Position numbers and translations under genes: made by a program. Positions 26,257 to 33,988 of a stretch of DNA of 64,000 nucleotides are shown here, in pieces. Below the pieces are notes generated by a model that was given only the letters and a program-made list of their open reading frames with translations, was not told the DNA's origin and did no database searches. Source of the DNA: Leptothoe sp034932105 (GTDB taxonomy: Bacteria; Cyanobacteriota; Cyanobacteriia; Phormidesmidales; Phormidesmidaceae); NCBI RefSeq assembly GCF_034932105.1, contig NZ_JAYGIG010000016.1, forward strand, positions 1-64,000, read 5' to 3'. Positions within the stretch are counted from its first letter, which is position 1. Each line of letters begins with the position of its first letter.

Positions 26257-28698
26257 CTAACGATATCGATGATCTGATGATCTGTATCGACTAACAATAA
26301 TGGCGGTCCCCGTGAGGGTAATCACCGCTGGCACATAGGGCACCCAGAGGGCTGGCCCAGCCAGTAAACCCCAGCTCACCAGAAATAGCCCCGCCTCTGC
26401 GGTGAGTAACATCAGCCAAAAACGCCCCCCCGCTAGCCCCCAGCCCAGTCCTCCACCCACCAGCGCCCATGCCATAATCCAGCCACTTTCCTGCCATTCG
26501 TTCCAAGTGCTGATTAAGGGCCGACCATCTTCAACGGCGCTGATCAGCTGACTAATGATGTGGGCTTGAATAAACACCCCTGCGGTCATGTCTTCGGGGC
26601 GCTCACTCGTGGTGTAGGGAGTTTTCCAAAAGTCTCGCTCTGCCATGTCGCCACCGCCAAAGGAGAGGTCCGTGGTACCGATTAAGACGATGCGATCGCG
26701 CAGTCCACTGCCATCAAACCCCGGCTGCAAAACCTCTGATACCCGATGGGTCTGGGCGATATCTTCTAACCGGGGCAGGTGACGATAGTGCAACAGTTTC
26801 TGATACCCGCCCACACTATCCCTCGATAACCGGTAGCCACCGGCTCGGGCGTTTAATGGGGGAATTTTAACTGTGGAGAGCTGGAACCAGTTTTGGTCAT
26901 TTTGCCAAAAGACATCATCTAAATTGTCATGGGGGGCCACCAGGTTTAAATATTGACCCGCCACGATGGTGGCAAAGCTGTAGTCAGTGCCACAGGGCGA
27001 TACCGGCGGTCGCCGGACGGTCAACAACCCCCGCCGGGCCCGACCATCGGTATCTTCCAGCAAGTCGCTAAACCCTAGCCGGTTGTCAAATTTCACCCCA
27101 GGGGCTGGGGCCACCCCCCCCGTTTCGGCGGAGTCTGACGGATGCTTACAAAGGGAAATGAGATTCGGGGTATTTTCTAATCGCCTAGGCAGAGCGGGTA
27201 CCTGGGCATCGATGGCATGTTCATGGTAAATGTCCACCCCCACCACTCGAGGCTGAAACGTTTCCAGCTTTTCCAACAGCGCTAACAACGTCTGATCGGT
27301 CATGGAAAAAGCTGAGGTGCTATCTAAACCCTGTTGTTTGATATCATCTTGGGTATTTTTGATCACCACAATGCGTGGATCGGGGGATTCAAACCATGGC
27401 CACCACCGCAAGAAACGGTCGTAGGCCCCTAGCTCCAACGATTGGAATCCCCCCAGAAATCGTAGACCCAAGGTGGCGGCGGTGAGGGTGGTCCCCAAAG
27501 CCCAAGTCACCCAAGGCCGGGGCCCTCGGGGAACAACCTGGGGCGGGATGGTCTTGGGCAGCCCCTGCAACCGTTGCCAGGTGGGGGGCTGCTGCGCCAG
27601 GTTTTGACACAAAATGGGTAGCCAGGTGGCACAGGGAAACTCATCTTCTAGGCCCTGCAACCGTTCACGGGCTTCGCGCACCGCCAGGTAAAGGGGGGTA
27701 TTGTGGGAAAAACTTTCCAGAAAACCCTTGAGGAACTCATGGGCCACCCGATCTGGAATGGGCTCTCGCATCACCAGAATTTGGGGAATGTGTAGGTCGG
27801 CTAGATCCTGGGCTAACCCTAGACCGTCGCAGGAGTTGAACAGGGCAATGGCCAGCCCCCTCTGCACCGCCTTGCTCAGCCCATACTTCAACTCAGCAAT
27901 GGTCAATTGATCCTGGGCATTGATGCTGATGTGCCCACTACTAATATCGCTGGTACTAATATCGCCGATACTAATATCGCCGTTATGTATGCCGCCACCG
28001 CTATGGCCAGCAAAAAACAAAATATCCCAGCCCCGTGGATCCCATAGGGCATGGTTGAGGGTGGCCCGATCGGGGCCGGTCAGCAGCTGTAACTCTACCC
28101 CGGGGAGATTTTCTAACAGGGCTCGATCCGTCTCCAGGTCTAATCCGGTGGCATCACCTAAAATCGCTAGAATCCTCACCTTAGAGCTGAGGGTTGCAGG
28201 GGCATCCACCTGTTCATAAACTGGGGCGCTCAGGGCCAACTCGGCCTGGGGATAGCGCTGAAAAAAATCCCACTGGTGCCAGGGTAACCGTCGTAGTATC
28301 GGGTCTTCGGTTTGTAGTACCACCCGAATGGTATCCGTAGGGCTCAGTTGCTCCAGCAGCTTGTTGTAGATCGGTTGAAAGGTGCCATGGCTGAGCCAGA
28401 TATTGATGCGATCGCACAGCCTGCGAGCACTATCATGACAGTCCCCCAGCCAAGATACATTAGTGGCCCGATGGGCTTGAGCTTCCAGACGACTAGACAG
28501 ACGCAGCTGACCATAAGCCGCCTGCCATTGCCGATATAAATCCGGTAAGTCTGGGGCTGCCGGTAAGACCCCAGGTAGCTCCACCGTTGGTTGCCCTTCC
28601 CCTAAGCCAATTTGCAAAACTAGGGAAAACCCCTGGTGAAAATTTCCTGCCCCCAGTTTGAGCACCACCCACCTATCCGGGCTGAGCTTTTGGTCCAT
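26257..28698 (-). CDS. CHAT-CHASE2 membrane protein (caspase-like sensor)
   Basis: An 813-residue protein. The N-terminal half is a CHAT domain (caspase-HetF-associated) with likely catalytic His232 in FFAGHSGG and Cys290 in NSCDG. A membrane helix (near LGTTLTAATLGLRFLGG) precedes a CHASE2 sensor domain with LELGAYDRFLRWWP and LRDRIVLIGTTD, and three C-terminal membrane helices follow. An extracytoplasmic signal could thus gate a cytoplasmic protease, which is an inference. Between the catalytic residues is a small repeat (GDIS, GDIS, SDIS, GHIS) encoded by 15-bp DNA units near 27940-27984. The start is ATG 28698, 28 bp after the DUF1822 stop; an earlier in-frame start overlaps that gene. 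Confidence 0.92.
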   Translation of the reverse strand: MDQKLSPDRWVVLKLGAGNFHQGFSLVLQIGLGEGQPTVELPGVLPAAPDLPDLYRQWQAAYGQLRLSSRLEAQAHRATNVSWLGDCHDSARRLCDRINIWLSHGTFQPIYNKLLEQLSPTDTIRVVLQTEDPILRRLPWHQWDFFQRYPQAELALSAPVYEQVDAPATLSSKVRILAILGDATGLDLETDRALLENLPGVELQLLTGPDRATLNHALWDPRGWDILFFAGHSGGGIHNGDISIGDISTSDISSGHISINAQDQLTIAELKYGLSKAVQRGLAIALFNSCDGLGLAQDLADLHIPQILVMREPIPDRVAHEFLKGFLESFSHNTPLYLAVREARERLQGLEDEFPCATWLPILCQNLAQQPPTWQRLQGLPKTIPPQVVPRGPRPWVTWALGTTLTAATLGLRFLGGFQSLELGAYDRFLRWWPWFESPDPRIVVIKNTQDDIKQQGLDSTSAFSMTDQTLLALLEKLETFQPRVVGVDIYHEHAIDAQVPALPRRLENTPNLISLCKHPSDSAETGGVAPAPGVKFDNRLGFSDLLEDTDGRARRGLLTVRRPPVSPCGTDYSFATIVAGQYLNLVAPHDNLDDVFWQNDQNWFQLSTVKIPPLNARAGGYRLSRDSVGGYQKLLHYRHLPRLEDIAQTHRVSEVLQPGFDGSGLRDRIVLIGTTDLSFGGGDMAERDFWKTPYTTSERPEDMTAGVFIQAHIISQLISAVEDGRPLISTWNEWQESGWIMAWALVGGGLGWGLAGGRFWLMLLTAEAGLFLVSWGLLAGPALWVPYVPAVITLTGTAIIVSRYRSSDHRYR

Positions 28699-28726
28699 AC
28701 ATAGCACCCTGCATCTGCACCCTGCA

Positions 28727-29698
28727 TCAAATGATGAAATTCTCCACAACCCGCTCATTTCCTAAAGCCAGCTGGGCGCAGAAGGGTTCCCCTAGATGAC
28801 CCCGGAAATAAAGCTGAAGGTAGTTATCCACATTGCGGGCCTGGGCTGTTAAACAGACCGTATTTTCCCCATCCAAAATTGTCACCGTCAGACCCTCAGG
28901 CAAATACGGAGGCCCTCCCAGGGGATAAATCCGCACCCCGATATTCACCACCGATTCATTTTCCGGTTCCACTTCTAGCACGAGGGCAACCTGCTCTGCC
29001 CCCAGCTGTAGCCCCAAGTCCAATGGCTTAGCTCGTTTAATGGCGATCGATGCCGACGGCGGCTCTAACTGCACTCCCTGTCTGAAAGCCGGTGTCCAAG
29101 TGGATTGCGCCAGGAGATCCTCCACAGATTGCCAGCCATTCTCAAAATATCCCCCCAGCCAACGGCTGAGCCGAGTCAACTGGCTAGGCACCTGATCCAT
29201 CGCCCCTTGGCGCAGTTGGTGGAGATGCTCGGGGAAATCATCCATCGGCCGTAGTTGCCCCAACTCCAGCCGTGGCTGGAGTTGGGATACCTCCGCCACA
29301 AATCCCAACAGTGAGGCCTCTCCAGCCACCTCATCTAACGCCACGGACACATAGCCAATACGCTCTGTCAGCACCTCTGGCGGTATCGGACAAGCCTCTG
29401 CTTGAAGGGACACCGGACGACATTCCACCCGACCCACCCCAGGCACCATCAGGTCAGCCACATCTTCGATCAACTGCATGGTCGGATTCCAGCTATCGCT
29501 AGTGGCTAAATCCGTAGGAATCCCCAGGGCATCCAAAAACTCGTGCATGACCCATACCGCCAGGGTATTTCGTCTCACCCGCTCCGCAATATCAGGCTGA
29601 CCATGGCCATGGGCAAACTGCTGGGCAATCATCTTGCCCTGGTGGGTGATGGGCCAAATCAGACTGGCCGTATCTGTAGCCGATTGTGAGTAAGTCAT
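28727..29698 (-). CDS. DUF1822 family protein
   Basis: A 323-residue cyanobacterial protein of unknown function. The N-terminal WPITHQGKMIAQQFA and the later QPRLELGQLRPMDDFPEHL and MVPGVGRVECRPV are family-typical; the C-terminal half looks beta-rich (VNIGVRIYPLGGPPYLP, LTVTILD). No signal peptide or membrane helix is seen. It has GGAG about nine bases before ATG 29698. It sits between the sigma-like gene and the CHAT-CHASE2 gene, in the same direction. DUF1822 and sigma-like genes recur together, suggesting an anti-sigma or signalling role, but that is only inferred from context. Confidence 0.88.
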   Translation of the reverse strand: MTYSQSATDTASLIWPITHQGKMIAQQFAHGHGQPDIAERVRRNTLAVWVMHEFLDALGIPTDLATSDSWNPTMQLIEDVADLMVPGVGRVECRPVSLQAEACPIPPEVLTERIGYVSVALDEVAGEASLLGFVAEVSQLQPRLELGQLRPMDDFPEHLHQLRQGAMDQVPSQLTRLSRWLGGYFENGWQSVEDLLAQSTWTPAFRQGVQLEPPSASIAIKRAKPLDLGLQLGAEQVALVLEVEPENESVVNIGVRIYPLGGPPYLPEGLTVTILDGENTVCLTAQARNVDNYLQLYFRGHLGEPFCAQLALGNERVVENFII

Positions 29699-29748
29699 GG
29701 CAACGATCTCCGATATACTGTGGCAGTCGTGGTTACATAAATCTTTTT

Positions 29749-29811
29749 CACGTCCAGAACGGTCATGGGGCCGTCGGAAAAATCGTAGGTTTTAACTTGG
29801 ACGTGGTTTAG
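29749..29811. repeat. 63-bp dispersed repeat, copy A
   Basis: CACGTCCAGAAC at the left and TTGGACGTGG near the right form an inverted pair, and the whole 63 bp aligns with 52330-52392. It lies between the sigma-like gene and DUF1822. Confidence 0.75.
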
Positions 29812-29872
29812 ATTGCGATTAAGGTGAGAGGATCAGGCAGGGCCCTAATTTAGGGGCCTAATTTCTAGAAGA

Positions 29873-30547
29873 TTAAGAATTCAAATGGCCTTCGGCCCGG
29901 CCAAACTCTCGTAAACGAGGTTTACATTGGCGGCGATAGAAACTTTCAAGGGTTTTATAGGAAACACCAAACTCATTTTCTAGGGCCTGCCAAGGGGTTT
30001 CCGGTGGCAGTCGCCGAAGAATCAGCTCATAGCAGTTGATTTTCGGATCATTGGCAATATGGATTTTGCGCAATTCCCCGGCATTTTGGTTTAACCAATC
30101 TTGCACCCGTTCTAAAATGGGTGGAATTTCTGGCTTAGCGGTCAAGGTTGCCACCACATCTGCCGTACCTCCGTCCTCCCCATAGGCCGAGACATAACGA
30201 GCACGATCGGCTTTAACCGCCTGCTCAAAATCCGACAGACGAAATTTTAGATATTTATTTAACCAGGTGGTAACGCTGGCAATCTCAGGGTCGTAGGGCT
30301 TGGCTGTTTTGCCCTCACACAGGTTTTGACAAAGATAGATCCAGGTTTGCTGTAAAGCATCTTGATAGTAGGGGCTATTGTCGCGCCAAAGGCGAGATTT
30401 GACTAACCGAATTAACTGGGTTAGGTATCGCTGCCGCTCCTTGCTGCCAAGACAATGACGACAAGCTTCACAAGCCAACCGACGTAATTCATCTGGGGAG
30501 TTGTTCATCAGTAGCCCTGGGTTACTCCGTCTGAGAATCATCCGCAT
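29873..30547 (-). CDS. Sigma-70-like (ECF-type) RNA polymerase sigma factor
   Basis: A 224-residue protein. The central part YYQDALQQTWIYLCQNLCEG resembles region 2, with an ECF-like D-A-L-Q-x-T-W-I-Y-L core. The C-terminal PPETPWQALENEFGVSYKTLESFYRRQCKPRLREF looks like a region-4 HTH. Such short, divergent sigma-like proteins occur with DUF1822 and CHAT genes in cyanobacteria. It is the first gene of the leftward operon and could control that operon, or the divergent one. The start is ATG 30547 (GGAA upstream) or ATG 30508. Confidence 0.82.
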   Translation of the reverse strand: MRMILRRSNPGLLMNNSPDELRRLACEACRHCLGSKERQRYLTQLIRLVKSRLWRDNSPYYQDALQQTWIYLCQNLCEGKTAKPYDPEIASVTTWLNKYLKFRLSDFEQAVKADRARYVSAYGEDGGTADVVATLTAKPEIPPILERVQDWLNQNAGELRKIHIANDPKINCYELILRRLPPETPWQALENEFGVSYKTLESFYRRQCKPRLREFGRAEGHLNS

Positions 30548-30915
30548 TAGCGTTTCCCATTCCTACATTAAAAGTTATCAGTTACACGGCTAATAACCCA
30601 TCAGCCTCTGGGGGAAAGATTCGGCAACTATCCGGAAGGTTTACAAAAATACACGACGCTGATGCAGGTTGCTGGCAGGGGCCTCACACCGCGCATAGGC
30701 CCTAGCCTAGTCGTTGTCCCCTGGAATCCAGTAGTTCTAAGTGAAGTAACCACCATACACAACAAAATTGATACTGAATGTACCCTAAAGGGTACTGACG
30801 GTAATTATTCTCCACACCATACTGTGACTAATCAACCGTGGTTAATCAACCGTAAACACGTGTGGTTTTAACCGATTAAACCTGGTTTTCTTATCAGTGA
30901 AAAGGATTGTCTACC
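30548..30915. promoter_or_regulatory. Divergent control region of the sigma/CHAT cluster
   Basis: This 368-bp gap contains a perfect dyad, GTACCC-TAAA-GGGTAC, at 30780-30795. Downstream is a direct repeat of TAATCAACCGT at 30829-30839 and 30843-30853. Both sit in the right half, nearer the small-protein gene, and look like regulator sites. No gene is seen; a 69-codon frame from 30662 has no supporting features. Confidence 0.6.
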
Positions 30916-31155
30916 ATGTCTGAACGTAATAATAATCAGGGTCACAACCCTATTTGGGCTGATAATAGCGATCGCAAATTTCAGGTAAATACCTTACTGG
31001 CTGACCTACCCAAGGAGCCAAGCAAAACTACAGCTGATGATGAGGCCTATAGTCAGACCATCACAGCAAAACAGATTTTAGCTAAAATCCTTCAAGAAAT
31101 AGTTCAAGCAAGCAAAAACGCCATCCAACGACTGACCGGACGAGGTCATCTCTAA
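30916..31155 (+). CDS. Small hypothetical protein upstream of TPR-CHAT
   Basis: A 79-residue protein from ATG 30916 with AAAGGA nine bases upstream. The N-terminal 45 residues are polar (NNNQGHNP, DNSDRKF); residues about 50-75 form a likely amphipathic helix (AKQILAKILQEIVQASKNAIQRL). There is no membrane helix or known family. It is followed after 85 bp by the secreted TPR-CHAT gene and is probably cotranscribed with it. Confidence 0.6.
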   Translation: MSERNNNQGHNPIWADNSDRKFQVNTLLADLPKEPSKTTADDEAYSQTITAKQILAKILQEIVQASKNAIQRLTGRGHL

Positions 31156-31240
31156 TCAGCCACCTCCAAGTTGAAACCTGGGGTAACTGCCCCGGCAAAA
31201 CCACCGCTCTGGACGTTGATTCGGCTGTAGTTCAATAGGT

Positions 31241-33922
31241 ATGAGCAAACCAAACCGGGGAATAGTTCCTTGTCTCATCTTGCTTGTGCTCACTTTGGGG
31301 CAAACTCGGGCTGGGGGTGAACCACTATCGTCCTCACCCGTAGATGTCAATCTGGGTACAGACGTCATTACAGACGTTAGCCACGAGGTTTACGGACCTG
31401 TCCATCAGCTATTTCAACAGGCCAGGGTTCAATATGAGCTGTACCAATATGGGGCAGCCCTGGACCTTTATCATCAGGCACTGGAGCTTTCCCACGAGCT
31501 GGATTATCAGTATGGCATTGCGTTTGCCCAGCATCATAGGGCCAGAATCCATGGCCGTGAGGCGCGCTATGACGCCGCCCTGTCAGAATTTCTGGGGGTT
31601 TTAGACACCCTCTCCGGGATGACTTCAGGGGCAGCAGAAAAGCTCAGGGCTGACACTAATTTCCAGGTTGGCAAACTATACGCCAACATCTTTGATAAAA
31701 GCCTAGAAGCCCTGCCTTTCTTAGAACGGGCATTGGCTTACTATCAACAGTTTGAAAATTCTGCCCTCACCCATGGGGATGTGCTGAATGGATTGGGCAA
31801 TATCCATCAGCAGCTGGGCAACTTGGGGGACTCACTGCTGGCCTATGAAGCAGCTGGAGATATCTATAGGTCCCTGATGGAACTGAATGATCAGGTGATC
31901 GTACTCAACAATATCAGCGGCATCCAGGTCTATTTGGGCAACTATCTAAAGGCCAAGTTAGCCCTAGAACAGGCTTTGCTTCTCCTTGAAGACTTGCCAG
32001 CCGATGGGGACTATCGGGTTTCTGTGCTGAACAATCTGGGCTGGCTATATGAGAGACAATATCGGTATGACGAGGCCCTAGATTTTTACCATGCCGCTCA
32101 AACAGCTCGGGGAGAATTGGGTCGGGGGATTAGCCTGAGTCGGTTGCTGAGTAACATTGCCTATGTCCACACGCAAAAAAATGAGTTGGATATTGCCCTA
32201 GATACCTACCATGAGGCCCTGGCCCTGACGGAGGTGGCTGCAGATAATACAGCCCAAATAGCAGAGCGCATCGAAATTTTTAACGGCATCGGCACCGTTT
32301 ACTTTAAACAGAAACACTACGAAAAGGTCTGGGTCAGCTACCACCAGTCCCTGCGTTTGGCCATTCAAATTGATCAAAGCCTAGGGCAGGCTAGAACACT
32401 GACTGAGTTTGGGCAATTATTTCAACATCTGCAGCAACCGCTGGTGGCGATCGCATTCTACAAACAGGCGCTCAACGACATTGAGCAGGTCCGGGCCAAC
32501 TTGCGATCGCTCCCCCTAGATATCCAAAAGCGCTACACCGAGACCGTTGCCCCTAGCTACCGAGAACTCGCCGCCCTGCTATTTGAGCAAGAGCGCATCT
32601 TTGAAGCCCATCAGGTTTTAGACCTACTCAAATTGCAAGAACTAGAAGACTATTTTCAAGATGTCCGGACAGAACAGTCTGACATGACCAACAAAATTCC
32701 ATACCTGCCCCCCGAACAGGTCATCCTCCAACAGCACCAACAACTCTTGCTAGCAGACCGTCCAGAAACCGACCCCGTCCTGAGCCTAGACGATTTTCTT
32801 CGCCAGCCCGCAGTGGCCGCCGCCATAGCTAGCCTCAAACACCCCGAGGATCCCAAACTGCAGCCCCAAACATTGCAACAACTGCAACAAAAACTCCAAA
32901 GACTGCCCCACAAGTCAGCGGTGCTCTATCCCCTGGTGCTGCCGGATCGTTTAGAACTGCTGCTCATTCCCCCCAGCGGCGCACCCATACACCACACCAC
33001 AGCCATCAGTAAAACCACCCTCACGGACCAAGTCACCACCCTGCGCCATGATTTGGCCGACCCCAGTAGCAATGTCAAAGCCATGGCCCAGACCCTCTAT
33101 GGGAGCATTATCCGTCCCCTTAAACCCGAGCTCCATCGCCTAGGGATTGAGAATATTATCTACATCCCCGATGGAGTTCTTCACTACATTCCACTTTCAG
33201 CCCTGTACGACGCTGAGCAGGGGCAATGGCTGGCCGAGCAATACACCTCCCATAACCTTACGGCCAGTGATATCGGCGATCTGACCCAACCACCGAGTCG
33301 CCCCTTCCATGTTCTGGCCGGGGCATTTGCGGATGCCGATCAAACCTTTGAAGCGTTGATTGATCAAGCTACAACCAACTTCCAGGGTCTCACCTACGCG
33401 GGGCAAGAAGTCGCTTTTTTGCAAGAAATGTTGCCCACCACCGAGGTGCTACTCGATGGAGACTTTAGTCGAGACAATCTCAAATCCCAGCTTCAAGGCC
33501 AAAATATTGTCCATTTAGCCACCCATGCGGCCTTTGTCCCAGGCCAGCCCGAAGATTCGTTTATTTTGCTCGGCAATGGCGACCTGATTACCCTTAAAGA
33601 ACTGCGCCAATGGTCCTTGCCCAATGTTGACTTGGTGGTGTTGAGTGCCTGCCAAACCGGTATCAGCCATATTGAAGATGGGCTGGAAATCCTGGGCATG
33701 GGGTTCCAAGTCCAGCGCACCGATGCCCGCGCCGCGCTGGCCTCACTGTGGTGGGTGGACGATCGCTCCACCTCTGAGCTAATGCAGCTGTTTTACACCG
33801 AGCTAGCGTCAGGCGCAACCAAAGTAGAAGCGCTCCAAACAGCCCAACTCCAGCTGATGGCCAAGGGTAAAACCGAACCATTTTACTGGGCCCCATTTGT
33901 CTTAATCGGCAATGGTCAATAG
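31241..33922 (+). CDS. Secreted TPR-CHAT protein (caspase-like)
   Basis: An 893-residue protein. Residues 1-25 form a signal peptide. TPR repeats occupy about 55-420 (for example YGAALDLYHQALELSHEL and YDEALDFYHAAQTARGELG), followed by a helical linker. The C-terminal CHAT domain (about 590-890) keeps the dyad His762 (LATHAAF) and Cys804 (SACQTG) and ends in FYWAPFVLIGNG. CHAT proteases cut protein targets, and TPR arrays recruit partners. Export to the periplasm is suggested by the signal peptide. It diverges from the operon that contains another CHAT protein, so the two may share regulation. Confidence 0.93.
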   Translation: MSKPNRGIVPCLILLVLTLGQTRAGGEPLSSSPVDVNLGTDVITDVSHEVYGPVHQLFQQARVQYELYQYGAALDLYHQALELSHELDYQYGIAFAQHHRARIHGREARYDAALSEFLGVLDTLSGMTSGAAEKLRADTNFQVGKLYANIFDKSLEALPFLERALAYYQQFENSALTHGDVLNGLGNIHQQLGNLGDSLLAYEAAGDIYRSLMELNDQVIVLNNISGIQVYLGNYLKAKLALEQALLLLEDLPADGDYRVSVLNNLGWLYERQYRYDEALDFYHAAQTARGELGRGISLSRLLSNIAYVHTQKNELDIALDTYHEALALTEVAADNTAQIAERIEIFNGIGTVYFKQKHYEKVWVSYHQSLRLAIQIDQSLGQARTLTEFGQLFQHLQQPLVAIAFYKQALNDIEQVRANLRSLPLDIQKRYTETVAPSYRELAALLFEQERIFEAHQVLDLLKLQELEDYFQDVRTEQSDMTNKIPYLPPEQVILQQHQQLLLADRPETDPVLSLDDFLRQPAVAAAIASLKHPEDPKLQPQTLQQLQQKLQRLPHKSAVLYPLVLPDRLELLLIPPSGAPIHHTTAISKTTLTDQVTTLRHDLADPSSNVKAMAQTLYGSIIRPLKPELHRLGIENIIYIPDGVLHYIPLSALYDAEQGQWLAEQYTSHNLTASDIGDLTQPPSRPFHVLAGAFADADQTFEALIDQATTNFQGLTYAGQEVAFLQEMLPTTEVLLDGDFSRDNLKSQLQGQNIVHLATHAAFVPGQPEDSFILLGNGDLITLKELRQWSLPNVDLVVLSACQTGISHIEDGLEILGMGFQVQRTDARAALASLWWVDDRSTSELMQLFYTELASGATKVEALQTAQLQLMAKGKTEPFYWAPFVLIGNGQ

Positions 33923-33988
33923 CCAATTGGTTCAGATTAATCCATCGGATTCAGGGATCGGATTTGAGGATCAGATTCCAGCATCAGA

